From positions 3,439,903-3,503,902 of the forward strand of contig OZ024787.1 in the NCBI GenBank assembly GCA_964017065.1: 64,000 nt of DNA, written 5' to 3'. Shown here one piece after another: positions 55,173 to 64,000 of the stretch (positions are counted from its first letter, which is position 1; each line of letters starts with the position of its first letter). Below the pieces are notes generated by a model that made no database searches, was not told the DNA's origin, and was given only the letters and a program-made list of their open reading frames with translations. The stretch is from Haliclona indistincta (lineage: Eukaryota > Porifera > Demospongiae > Haplosclerida > Chalinidae). Made by a program: the position numbers and the translations under genes.

Positions 55173-55662
55173 CATGAGTGGTATGCTACTTGTATTGTAT
55201 TATATTCTATTCTATTCTATGCTATAATTATATAGAAAATGTATAAAGCATTTTCTATATGCATGTTTGCTGCATACATGTTTGCTGTCCATCCCACACT
55301 GGTTAGTTTTGCGTATGACATTGCATGTAATTTGAAGGGTTTTAGAAAACAACTGCACTCACATGATGACAGCAGTCAATTGCATGTGCCAAAGTGAAAC
55401 TAATAACAGCCCAATTTAATGAAAGTGTTTTCGAATCAATCAGAAACCAATATCAAAAGTATTAATCTGTATGCAAAAGCTATTCAAGTTGTCATTATAA
55501 GTTTCAACAACAGCTTAGGCTTCAGTCAATGAAAATTGCAGAACTGTACGTGACACACTCCAGAAAAATTGTGCTGTGCTACCTATTAGGCCGCCACCAG
55601 GTTAGTGATGGCTGAGTTGAAAGCATGATTGATTTCTACTGATCAAATATAGGCTTATAAGC

Positions 55663-56972
55663 ATGGCTGCAATGCACTATCTAGCTGTACTAATGATGCT
55701 GCTTTGTGGGGTAGTCTCTGGTGAGCACCTAATCAATGTGAGTGAAAGTGGCAATGACACACTGAGATGTCTGTCGAGTAATACCAGCATTCAGTACTCA
55801 TGCAAGACAATGGATTACGTCTTCCAACAAATATCAGCCGAAGGATATCCATCTCGAACATCTTCGATCTTAGTCAGGATAACATACAACCAGACTATAA
55901 GTAACAATAGCATATACAAATTCGGCTCTGGCATAGAATCGTTAACAGTAACAGTATCAGGTATAGGTTTACCTTTCATCAACTGCAAGCCACATTCCAT
56001 TTTGGTGAATCTGGGCTCCATGGGCAGCAATGTCAACTGGGTTTGGCAAGGGTTAGTATTCTCAGGGTGTGGCTTCTTAGCTAATCATAACGATACTGGT
56101 GCTCACTCATCTCGTGGAATAAAGCTCCAATCGCTCAATTCACTTGTAATTCATTACTGCTGGATACGAATTTCTTACTTGATTATTCATAACATACCAA
56201 ATGTGACAATTAGTCACAATGAGCTTGGGAATAAATGTTCAAGTTTAAGATACTGCCCAAAGCTAGAAGTCCTATACAGTGGAGACAAGAAGAATAACTT
56301 TTCTTTTTCACATAACATCTTTGCAAACTGTCGACTTTCATATGAAGGCCTAAAACTGACAACTAATTACAAAAAATTCAAAAGCGTATTTGTCACAATT
56401 AAAGAGAACAACTTTTCTTGCATTACTTCTATTCCTCGATCAAAAGGCATGTCTACGATCATATCCACTACGGGAGAGTCAGCAATGCTTACTATTCAAA
56501 ACAATATCTTCCAGCAAAACTCATTGCACTATGCCTTGTATCATACTTATGCGGAAAATATTATATCTCGACCAAAACTCATTATTCAACAAAACTGCTT
56601 TCTCAGCAACGCAAAACCGCCAGCCGCAGAGTATAAGCACACTCGATCTGGTCTTATTTTGATAAACATAATATCTGCAGAAATACACATACATGGAGCC
56701 ACTTTAGATGTCTGTTTACTTGAGAACTACTTCATTGATAACAATGATGTGTTTGCCATAAACATTGTTCCATCAAGTAGCTTGATAGACATCACAATCG
56801 ATAAACTAACCATCTTAAACAACACAGCATACACATCAATTATCAATGGATTTATCGATATCCAAAATAGCAACACGAAATCCTATGTTCAAATCACAAA
56901 TGTAACCGCAAAAGGAAACAGTGTTAACACTGAAATAACCTCTAGGAACTTGTATATTAGGGAGACACGGTA
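55663..56972 (+). pseudogene. Beta-helix secreted/receptor protein gene truncated by a repeat
   Basis: Open from ATG 55663 to a stop at 56971-56973, 436 aa. Signal peptide MAAMHYLAVLMMLLCGVVSG, then NVSESGNDTLRCL, a Cys-rich start, and many N-x-S/T sites in short I.I..N.F..N repeats of the right-handed beta-helix type, the same general architecture as the ectodomain of the protein at 11230-14727. The frame ends within the first bases of a dispersed repeat (last genuine residues about NLYI). No Cys-rich or TM section is present, and the downstream DNA falls in the assembly gap. It is either a truncated gene or one whose later exons lie beyond an intron holding the repeat. Confidence 0.7.
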
Positions 56973-57240
56973 GTGTCTCCCTATGTAGGGATGAACGAGA
57001 AAACAAGATGGCGGCTACATACAATGTATTAGCGTTCAAACGCTGATATTTCGCCTGGTGATGAATTTTATACGTCCATAGACACTTAGATCTGCTATCT
57101 GGCGTTGCCCCATCTTACAGTAGCAAGGAGATTGCTCGAAATTGTTACTAAAGTGACGAACCTGGAAACGGTGAAAATCGAGTTTCGTCATCTTCGTTTT
57201 CTTCTTATTCTTTCTTCCACTCGTCTAGCGCCTTAACACG
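56957..57240 (+). mobile_element. Dispersed repeat, family 1 (second copy)
   Basis: Begins TAGGGAGACACGGTAGTGTC and follows 26622 onwards closely (AACAAGATGGCGGCTACA; TTACAGTAGCAAGGAGAT) until the unknown bases. It ends the beta-helix reading frame. Confidence 0.75.
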
Positions 57241-57440
57241 NNNNNNNNNNNNNNNNNNNNNNNNNNNNNNNNNNNNNNNNNNNNNNNNNNNNNNNNNNNN
57301 NNNNNNNNNNNNNNNNNNNNNNNNNNNNNNNNNNNNNNNNNNNNNNNNNNNNNNNNNNNNNNNNNNNNNNNNNNNNNNNNNNNNNNNNNNNNNNNNNNNN
57401 NNNNNNNNNNNNNNNNNNNNNNNNNNNNNNNNNNNNNNNN
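57241..57440. other. Assembly gap (200 N)
   Basis: Exactly 200 unknown bases, a scaffold gap of nominal or estimated size. It joins a family 1 repeat to a retroelement fragment. Confidence 0.99.
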
Positions 57441-57788
57441 CACCCCGAACCTGTTGATGTGTATTCTCTGGTGTGGGCGGAGTGGGCCCCTGATTCGTCT
57501 CACGCTCTTCTCCTTCTCTAAGTACTCGTCAATCACCTGGGTGTTTTTGTATGCTGATCTCATGTTTCGGGTAGCTGGTTTGAGCTTTCTGGATCTGTCA
57601 AAGCCGATATGAAAACCACTTGTGAGTCCCACTATTACCCAGTGGCGAAACTCTGTGTCGGGGTGACTGGCAAGTGCTTGTGCCCAAGCTGGGACGATGA
57701 GCGGTGTGTGCACCTCCTTTAGGGGCTCTAATGGTCGTTCGGGTGAGAGGATTCCAGGGTGTGCAGGTCGTTCTGGTATCTGTATCAT
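57441..57788 (-). pseudogene. Retroelement polyprotein fragment upstream of RT
   Basis: A minus-strand frame of about 116 residues reads TPLIVPAWAQALASHPDTEF, GLTSGFHIGFDR, AYKNTQVIDEYLEKEK, RIRGPLRP and INRFGV, then enters the gap. This is the characteristic lead-in to the reverse transcriptase of DIRS/gypsy-like elements (A..L..HPD..F...I..GL..GF.IGF; GP; FGVIPK). The RT itself is not in the window. Partial by the gap; decay state unknown. Confidence 0.6.
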
Positions 57789-57829
57789 AGTTGCTGGTAT
57801 CCTTGTCTTGCAGGTATATCAGGGGGAGG

Positions 57830-58662
57830 GGCTATAATTGGCGGTGTATATAGGGTAGACGCAACTTCCTTTACTTAATTTTCGTTCGGAAAGGTCATAA
57901 ATTAACTGACGGCACCCTATTCGCTTGGTACAGCTAATAGTGTCATTATTGTCCCTGTGTGTTTGTATGAGGCTTTGACTGTACCTATAGGGTGCGTTGG
58001 TCACACCTGAAAGGTGGAGCGTATGCGGCTGTCTGTCTGCCGGAAGGTCAGCTTGGAGAGTGCTCACAAGACGTTTGTTTTTGTTGTTGTTGGGCTCATA
58101 ATTGCCTGCTTCAGCATACGTTGCGTGCCCGGCGGCCATTAGTGTCCGATGACAGCTATATAATTTTTTTGACAACCGTTTTTTTTTTGTGTCCGATGTT
58201 TGTTTTTTTTTGCTGCCGGATGGCTGATCGTGCCCGATGGCTGTTTGTGCCTGACGGCTAGTCGTGCCCGACGGCTGTTCGTGCCAGGCAGCTGTTCGTA
58301 CCCGAAGGCTGTTCGTGCCCGATGGCCGATTGTGTTCGGTGTCCGATGACCGTTCATGTCAGCGGACTGACGTTTCTTAGCCGGTGGCTAGTTACTGTAC
58401 AATGGATGGCGAGCTTTGGGTGTTACTTGGTAGACGGACAATGGACCATGCCAGTTACTGGTAGGCCATACACAAAGCCTATTGGGGTCCGTATACGAAT
58501 GAACTAGAAACATAACTGAGGGTTCGGCCACGCCCATCGCGCTGCGTCTTACTACTAGGGTTTTATTACTTTCACAACGATTCATGTCCCCCTGTCACGT
58601 GAATTGTAAAGGAACGCCCACACAAGCGCGCCCGCCCGTACACGCGAACTACTTTGTTTAAG
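57830..58662. other. Unassigned region
   Basis: No convincing gene. Contains the degenerate CCCGATGGCTG repeat and scattered G/C-rich words. Confidence 0.45.
58212..58345 (+). repeat. Degenerate 12-16 bp repeats
   Basis: Repeated GTGCCCGATGGCTGTTCG-like units (variants CCGACGGCT, CCAGGCAGCT, CCGAAGGCT), about nine copies. Confidence 0.7.
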
Positions 58663-58762
58663 GGGTGTCTCTAAATTCACAACAGTTGAAGTACGGAAGT
58701 CACGTGCAATTAGCTTTTTAACTGCGCGTTCAGAATTACTTGTTTGTAGTCAGCCTGGTTAC

Positions 58763-58787
58763 TAAACCCTATACCCTAAACCCTAAA
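58763..58787 (+). repeat. Interstitial telomere-like tract
   Basis: TAAACCCTATACCCTAAACC plus CTAAA, close to (CCCTAA)n, the metazoan telomere repeat on this strand. Only about four units, inside the Mutator-like element. Confidence 0.6.
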
Positions 58788-58810
58788 AAACCTTTTCCTA
58801 ACTGTGCAAA

Positions 58811-58966
58811 GTCGGAGGGGTGTCCTAACCCGGGCCTTCGGCCCTTGGTAAAGCCTAAGGATCGTCGAGAGGGGCTTCCTAACCCGGGCCTTCGGCCCTT
58901 GCTAAGCCTAAAGATCGTCGGAGGGGCGTTCTAAACAGGGCCCCTGGCTATCCTAAGGATCGTCAA
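58811..58966 (+). repeat. Tandem repeat, unit of about 58 bp
   Basis: Two good copies and one diverged copy of a unit containing CCTAACCCGGGCCTTCGGCC and CCTAAGGATCGTCG. The latter word is the complement of part of the 30-bp minisatellite at 60068-60262. Confidence 0.7.
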
Positions 58967-59038
58967 GAGTGTCACAACTTGCAAAGCAAAAAAACTTAAT
59001 TTCACTATTAAAAATAGAAAAATAAAAAAAAAACATTG

Positions 59039-59114
59039 ATGCAGTGGGAATCGAACCCTGAACGTCTGCATTACAAGCAACCGCACCAAACCGCTGAGCT
59101 ACCAGGAACTGCTG
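59039..59114 (-). repeat. tRNA-like sequence (SINE-type or tRNA pseudogene)
   Basis: On the minus strand, GGTAGCTCAGCGGTTTGGTG resembles an A box and GGGTTCGATTCCC a B box at the usual spacing. The anticodon arm can be drawn as TGC-TTGTAAT-GCA (anticodon GTA), but the acceptor and T stems pair poorly. More likely a degenerate tRNA or the head of a tRNA-derived SINE than a working tRNA gene. Confidence 0.45.
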
Positions 59115-59232
59115 ACCTTACCAACCTACAAACAAGCCTTTATAGTAATTCTGTACGCGCGCCCACACAAATCACGTGATTTTCACGCGGTGTACTTCAA
59201 CTGTTGTGAATTTAGAGACACCCTTTGTTTAA

Positions 59233-59920
59233 GGTGGCGGGATACCGTTTTAATGAGATTCATGACTTTACAAATGGCTATTTATTTTTTAGCCAAGTCT
59301 ATCTGTGCAGACGGAGTTGCAGTGTGCGCTTTGTTTGCCTATAGATAGGCATCGATAATAGCAAATTTCAGCCACGTAGTGTTCGCCATCACGGAACGAC
59401 GAGCTCGCCATGTGAAGACTAAACACGATCGAGTTTTTACAATTTTTCTTTAGTTGTGTGAAAAGTACGAAGCTAAAACTGCTCCTGCAAGCTCATCTTC
59501 CATTCGTGGAGGAGCCTGCGTATCGATTTTGCCGAGCAATGCTCGCACGTGATACTGCAGCTACGTACTGCCAGACAGTACAGAGTACGCAGCTGTAGTA
59601 TCGCGTACGAGCATTGCTCGGCGAAATCGATACGCAGGCTCCTCCACAGAGAGTAGATGAGCTTGCACGAGCAGTTTTAGCTTCGTACTTTTCACACAAC
59701 TAAAGAAAAATTGTAAAAACTAGATCGTGTTTAGTCTTCACATGTCGAGCTCGTCGTTCCGTGATGGCGAACACTACGTGGCTGAAACTTGCTATTATCG
59801 ATGCCTATCTATAGACAAACAAAGCGCACACTGCAACTCCGTCTGCACAGATAGACTTGGCTAAAAAAGAAATAGCCATTTATAAAGTCATGAATCTCAT
59901 TAAAACGGTATCCCGCCACC
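59233..59920. repeat. 688-bp near-perfect palindrome flanked by TTAA
   Basis: Ends GGTGGCGGGATACCG and its complement, with TTAA at 59229-59232 and 59921-59924. Arms of about 340 bp meet near 59576 (CTGCAGCTACG...CGCAGCTGTAG) with few mismatches and short indels. No transposase. The TTAA target suggests a piggyBac/Kolobok-mobilised foldback element. ORFs inside are mirror artefacts. Confidence 0.85.
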
Positions 59921-59940
59921 TTAAATACAAGGAATTAATG

Positions 59941-60030
59941 CCACTCGGCGTGATCCGGTTCGTGGTTAGGAGGCTAATGCAATGGTTTAGGAAGTTGTAG
60001 GTCGGTAGTTCGAGCCTCTTCTAGGTAGTA
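59941..60030 (+). repeat. Second tRNA-like segment
   Basis: GTGGTTAGGAGGCTAATGCA followed by GGTAGTTCGAGCCTCTTC resembles A and B boxes of a tRNA-derived SINE, then a poly-T-rich tail. Pairing is poor. Low confidence. Confidence 0.3.
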
Positions 60031-60067
60031 TTTTTAATTTTTTTTCCACCAATTCTTAACTTTCCTG

Positions 60068-60262
60068 CTGAAATCCTTAGTGTTAGAACGCCGAGTACGA
60101 CTATCCTTAGTGTCAGAAGCCCGGGAACGACGATCCTTAGTGTTAGAACGCCGGGAACGACGATCCTTAGTGTTAGAACGCCGGAAACCATGATCCTTAG
60201 TGTTAGAACGCTGGGAACGACGATCCTTAGTGTTAAAACGCCGGGAACGACGATCCTTAGTA
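60068..60262 (-). repeat. 30-bp minisatellite, block 1
   Basis: About six copies of GATCCTTAGTGTTAGAACGC plus CGGGAACGAC. The long minus-strand frames over this block are repeat artefacts. Confidence 0.9.
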
Positions 60263-60784
60263 GAGACATTTAGATTTACACGTTTTCCTTCATACGTGTA
60301 ACTTGTAATGTGTAGATGATCACGTGAGCATCGCCACGCGTTCGAGTATGCGTCAATTTCCCCGTTCTGAACGTGTAGCACCCCGTCTACAGGTTGGCCG
60401 TTTCCCTATAGATCTTGTTGCTCGAGATTATGTCAGCTCCACGTTTGCTATAGCTAAACATGTGCCTTGATGCCTGGTCTACATGTTGGACTAGTTAAAA
60501 CGCAGATATGCGCTGTCTGTCATCTGCAGCACTCGTCTGAACACGAGCAACCGTAGATTCACTCGCCGCTGGAAGCTCATCTCTGGCAACAAACTTGTTC
60601 TGGCAGTTGTTTCTAGCATATGAAAGCCATGTCTTGGTGCAAAACCTGGAATTCTGATCGCTCTTCGTCTTCCTGCGTAGCTGCCTAGCCACAAGTATTT
60701 TCAGAATCTAAATCACCTACAGAATTTTACCTGTAACGCCAAACGCGAGTTACAGGTTACACGTTACACGTAACGTGAATCTAA
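60263..60784. other. Spacer between minisatellite blocks
   Basis: No gene recognised. Overlapping minus-strand frames around 60491-60694 have no family resemblance. Confidence 0.4.
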
Positions 60785-60925
60785 AGGTCTCTAGTGTTAG
60801 AACGCCGGGAACGACGATCCTTAGTGTTAAAACGCCGGAAACCACGATCCTTAGTGTTAAAACGCCGGGAACGACGATACTTAGTGTTAAAACGCCGGGA
60901 ACGACGATCCTTAGTGTTAACATGT
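60785..60925 (-). repeat. 30-bp minisatellite, block 2
   Basis: About four to five copies of the same unit as block 1, with TTAAAACGCC more frequent than TTAGAACGCC. Confidence 0.9.
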
Positions 60926-61480
60926 TAAAACGCCGTTAGGCGAAGGTTTTAGGGTCTTGGGTTTAGGCTGCATCTAATTGTTATTCATGACTAGTCACGT
61001 GAGGGGACACAAATCGTTGTGAAAGTAATAAATCCCCTTACTACTAGTAGCGATGTCAGAAGGGTCCGAAATTTTTTACTTTTTTTGGTCCCCGTAGTAT
61101 ATGTGTATTTGAGACCCGGACGGTCCGTTTATCAACTCATTGAAGATTACATCAATGGAGACATAAGTATCATATCACATTAATTTTTTATGCAATTCAA
61201 ATATTTTGTTGTTCCTAGTTAAAGCTGCATTAGTAGACTTCGAACAAGTAGCTCTTGGTATGATTGTCATTATCTGCAAGTTTGAACCTCAGATGATGCA
61301 CGGTTTTAGAACGACGAATAAAACGGAATTGAAGGCACGCAATGAACCACACTCTCTAATTTTTTTTTAAGCAGTGGAACCAACAAAATAGGGCAGTGAA
61401 AAAATAGACAAAAATAGTTCAGTTAGCAAAGTTAGACAAAGACAAAGCATAATCCACGTTAGTGCTCGTATCCGGTCTGT
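60926..61480. other. Non-coding A/T-rich stretch
   Basis: Nothing recognised apart from short telomere-like words (TTTTAGGGTCTTGGGTTTAG) at its start. Confidence 0.4.
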
Positions 61481-61499
61481 GATAAGCGGAACGGGCACC

Positions 61500-61700
61500 A
61501 CGGATACACGCTCCGTGGTGGATGTAATATTCTATTACATCCACCACGGAGCGTGGTGGATGTAATATTCTATTACAGTAATATTCCGTAATATTCTGTA
61601 ATATTCTAATAATAATATTCTATTCTATTCTGATATTCTAATATTCTTTTCTATTCTATTCTATTCTAATATTCTATTCTAATATTCTATTCTATTCCTG
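61500..61700. repeat. Palindromic repeat and ATTCT microsatellite
   Basis: TCCACCACGGAGCGTGGTGGATGTAAT occurs as nested, mutually inverted copies separated by ATTCTATTAC, followed by about 110 bp of (TA)ATATTCTATTCT repeats. Confidence 0.8.
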
Positions 61701-62099
61701 TGTGACTGTGCTGGTATCGCGCAACTTGAAGAAGAGATCGGCGGCTGATGTAGAATAACTGTCGAACTGTTCCAGTGACTGGTCTCTAGCTCGTCACCCG
61801 TTCTAGAAGCGGTACTGCGCATGCTCTGCGTTGGAATGTGCTATCTACGTTTAGCCTCGCCTCCAGGCCACTCCCACAAAGCTGAGAGATGGCCTGGTAC
61901 AGACTGTCTGCGCATGCTCCAAAATTACACCAAAACTGGTGCAATTAGTAAAACACTGTGTACGTTCCGTGAATTTGTTCGCGCACGTTTAGATATACGT
62001 CCGTTCCAATTTACATCAACAATGACTAGCGCTACTGTTACTGCTACCGATATACCTTCAGTGACGCTGTAAAATATGCTCTTGAGAGAGTTGGCAAAG

Positions 62100-62809
62100 C
62101 TGGAATGGTGCTGCTCGTACGCGATATTACAGCAACGCAGCCTGTGCTGTCTGGCACCACATAGCTGTAATATCGCGTACGAGCAGCGCTCGGCGAAAAC
62201 ATCGCATGGATTCCTGCACAGATGGCAGATGAGCATGCTCGAGCAGATTTAGCTTCGTACCTTACGCACAACTAAAGAAAGAGTGTATACAATCAATCGT
62301 GCTTAGTCTTCACAAGGCGAGCTCGTAGCTCCGCGATGGCTAACACCAGGCGCGTGTCCACGATAGGGCTCCGGGTGCTCTAGCACCCCCTCAGCATTGA
62401 AGTTTTAAATATTCATTGCATTAAAGTACACTGTGGCTCTGCTGTGGCTATTAATTTATCATAGCTGTTATTACAAAGAACTTAACAGCTGCCAACATCC
62501 CATTCTAAGGTAGTTAGGCTGTTTTCAGCGAGGAACAAATCCAGTGCGCCACGATAATAGTGACGAAATGACGTAATTTTAAGAATAATATGAATATTAA
62601 TTAGATTTTGCGAGCGCGCTTTGCGCGCGCACCTATCTCTCTTCATTCCTGGACACGCGCCTGAACACTGCATTGCTGAAATTTGCTATATTCGATGCCT
62701 ATCAATAGGCAAGCAAACTGCACGCAGCGACTCTGTCTGCACGAATACCCATGGCTAGAAAAATACAGTTACTTGCAAAAGTCATGAATATAATTAATTC
62801 TCCACCTTA
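62100..62809 (+). repeat. Diverged copy of the TTAA palindrome (centre and right arm)
   Basis: Matches 59576-59920 in order: CGCGTACGAGCA(G/T)(C/T)GCTCGGCGAAA, TTTAGCTTCGTAC, CACAACTAAAGAAA, GCGAGCTCGTAG, then after an insertion GAAATTTGCTAT, CGATGCCTATC and CCACCTTAA. The left arm is missing except for a short central hairpin (GCTCGTACGCGATATTACAG). Confidence 0.7.
62347..62663. mobile_element. hAT-like small TIR element
   Basis: Ends CAGGCGCGTGTCCA and TGGACACGCGCCTG are exact 14-bp complements. AACAC is repeated on both sides. It interrupts the palindrome copy, and the element terminus CAGG...CCTG resembles hAT MITEs, although their usual target duplication is 8 bp. Confidence 0.6.
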
Positions 62810-62896
62810 ATTATTAGTGAAGATATTGCGCGCATGCGTAGTCAGTCTGTACCAGGCTATATTATTATGATATCTAGCCTGGAGGCGAGGCTAATC

Positions 62897-64000
62897 TACG
62901 TTTGAACGGATTCTAACGTACGAGGAGTGGGTACGTCATCCATTAACTACGTTTAACTATATTAACCTCCATACCGAAGTCAACTACACTGACTATACAG
63001 CAAGTAAGTGTACTAGCCCAACTATTATTCCACGCGGTAGACGTGGCATATTTAGAGTTGGGCGGAAAACAAGATGGCGGCTACACTTAGGCTAAACGCA
63101 ATAATTCACGTATATCTTGGCTGTTGACGACATCTGGGGTATTTTAACTACCTAGGGGCTATCTAAAGAGGTATGCGCTTACAATGAGTCTACTAATCAA
63201 GACTATAATGCCAGTTGCTATGGGCATGTCAAAATGGCGTCTCGCCTGGAGGCACTAAGTACGGCACTGTCATAATTTATCTTCGCCGTACAGGCGTTTC
63301 AAGCTAATCTAACGTTCTGAAGCTCTTTGCACGATTTGTGCGAATATAAAGAGACCTTCAGAAGCAAAAGAAACCAGGTCTAAGGTGGTAAACAAGAGTA
63401 CACGTGGTCACCAGTTGCTCACTGATGTTCTTTTTTCTTCTTCTTCAGCAAGCCTAGCACCGTTGCGAGTGAGCTATTCAAGACAAAACCTACACAGAAA
63501 CTGCACTAGTCGTTGGGAGCAGTGCACCTGATATCTATTTAAGCCAAAACACTAGCAGAAGCGAGTATTTCCAGGAAAACAGCGAGTTTTGGTCCATAAC
63601 AGACTCCAATTCTCCGTTTCTAGGTTACACCTACTCGCGCACGCCAGTGTATGTAATTATTCTAATACAAGCGAACCTTAGTACAATATGCTGCTGCCAC
63701 TAGCAGTGTGTTCACAGCAGGCAACGAGCAAATCATCACTGCTCCACTGGATTTGTCTGTTCAGGCTTTAAGAATGCTAGCTTAAGCGTAGCTTAATGTT
63801 TCATGGTACGTGTTGCTTGCATGCAGTGCAGAGTCGATCACCACTCTGTAGCGGCAGTCAGCTCAAATAGTTCAAGATGCTCTTTACACCGTATTAGCAT
63901 AAGTGCCAACTAGTCATTAATAAAAAAAGAAATAAGTAATAAAAACATTTTAACCAAAATGAGGGTTGGTACATTTATCGAAAAGTATGGAAACAAGATT
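62897..64000. other. Non-coding 3' end of window
   Basis: No gene recognised. Contains a diverged family 1 repeat copy (about 63055-63520: AACAAGATGGCGGCTACA near the start, TCTTCTTCTTCAGC near the end) and otherwise unassigned sequence. Confidence 0.5.

Larger units (their letters stand above)
58663..59223. mobile_element. Mutator-like non-autonomous element with 10-bp target duplication
   Basis: 561 bp; ends GGGTGTCTCTAAATTCACAA and its complement, 32-bp arms without visible mismatch. TTTGTTTAAG is repeated at 58653-58662 and 59224-59233. Duplication length and long arms fit Mutator-like elements. The interior holds a telomere-like tract, a tandem repeat of about 58 bp and a tRNA-like segment, but no transposase. 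Confidence 0.8.
61853..62896. mobile_element. TIR element, about 1.04 kb, with nested repeats
   Basis: The left end TAGCCTCGCCTCCAGGCC...GCCTGGTACAGACTG and right end CAGTCTGTACCAGGC...GCCTGGAGGCGAGGCTA are complementary over about 65 bp with an internal gap. The interior holds a diverged half-copy of the TTAA palindrome and a small hAT-like insertion. No transposase. Confidence 0.6.

Noticed and set aside
59039..59114. Functional tRNA-Tyr or tRNA-Thr gene
   Set aside because: A and B boxes are good, but the acceptor and T stems pair poorly and the segment sits in a mobile element. Listed only as tRNA-like.
59493..59699. Open frames in the 688-bp palindrome and its copy at 61925-62271
   Set aside because: The same frames appear mirrored by the palindrome, with no conservation between copies at the protein level.
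60021..60381. Minus-strand proteins made of LRIVVPGVLT and TKDRRSRRSN repeats
   Set aside because: They are translations of a 30-bp minisatellite in two frames.

Overview
The window looks like nuclear DNA of an early-branching metazoan, most likely a demosponge. It holds an intron-rich animal DNA-repair gene (the 3' part of ERCC6/CSB), intronless tandem DOMON membrane-protein genes, large beta-helix/multi-TM receptors of a kind I associate with sponge genomes, and eukaryotic DNA transposons (THAP/DDE plus YqaJ, and an integrase-type element). There is no bacterial operon structure. The species cannot be fixed from sequence alone, and 200 unknown bases (57241-57440) mark an assembly gap.

Layout. 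Positions 1-40343 are a tandem array of DOMON + cytochrome-b561-like membrane protein genes, all on the plus strand and intronless. Class A lies at 1562, 3861 (relic), 5079 (pseudogene) and 8870. Class B lies at 16122, 18761, 21051, 24703, 29625 and 39006 (the last divergent). Class C lies at 23068 (one nonsense codon), 27982 and 32891 (split by transposons). Eroded class C tails follow most class B genes, so the array seems to have grown as a repeated B-C two-gene unit. A conserved box of about 47 bp precedes every B and C gene. A minus-strand beta-helix/multi-TM receptor gene (11230-14727) and a broken copy of its 3' end (7794-8202) are interleaved with the class A genes.

Class C gene 32891 carries a nested insertion. 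A 578-bp non-autonomous element with 85-bp inverted repeats sits in its signal-peptide codons. An autonomous 3.9-kb element (THAP-DDE transposase and a convergent PHD/SWIM/YqaJ gene) sits inside that element's right inverted repeat. The 3' end of ERCC6 follows at 40956-44535, with no 5' half in the window. Next come a TATA-driven, probably GPI-anchored secreted protein gene split by a repeat (45969-47170), an unidentified broken minus-strand ORF, and an orphan DOMON fragment.

Positions 48774-54800 are a tandem array of a repeat unit of about 550 bp, interrupted by a 4.4-kb integrase-type transposon with inverted repeats of about 750 bp and a 6-bp target duplication. A beta-helix secreted protein gene (55663) is cut short by another dispersed repeat next to the gap. 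Positions 57441-64000 hold almost only repeats: a retroelement fragment, a Mutator-like element with a 10-bp target duplication, a 688-bp TTAA-flanked palindrome, 30-bp minisatellites and nested foldbacks.

How it fits together. The DOMON family appears to be a set of cell-surface proteins with an extracellular heme/sugar-binding-type DOMON domain and about six membrane helices. Only one of the two b561 heme-ligating histidine pairs is kept. The DOMON part is nearly identical across the three classes while the membrane part is not, which suggests gene conversion limited to the extracellular domain. No redox or receptor activity can be shown from sequence.
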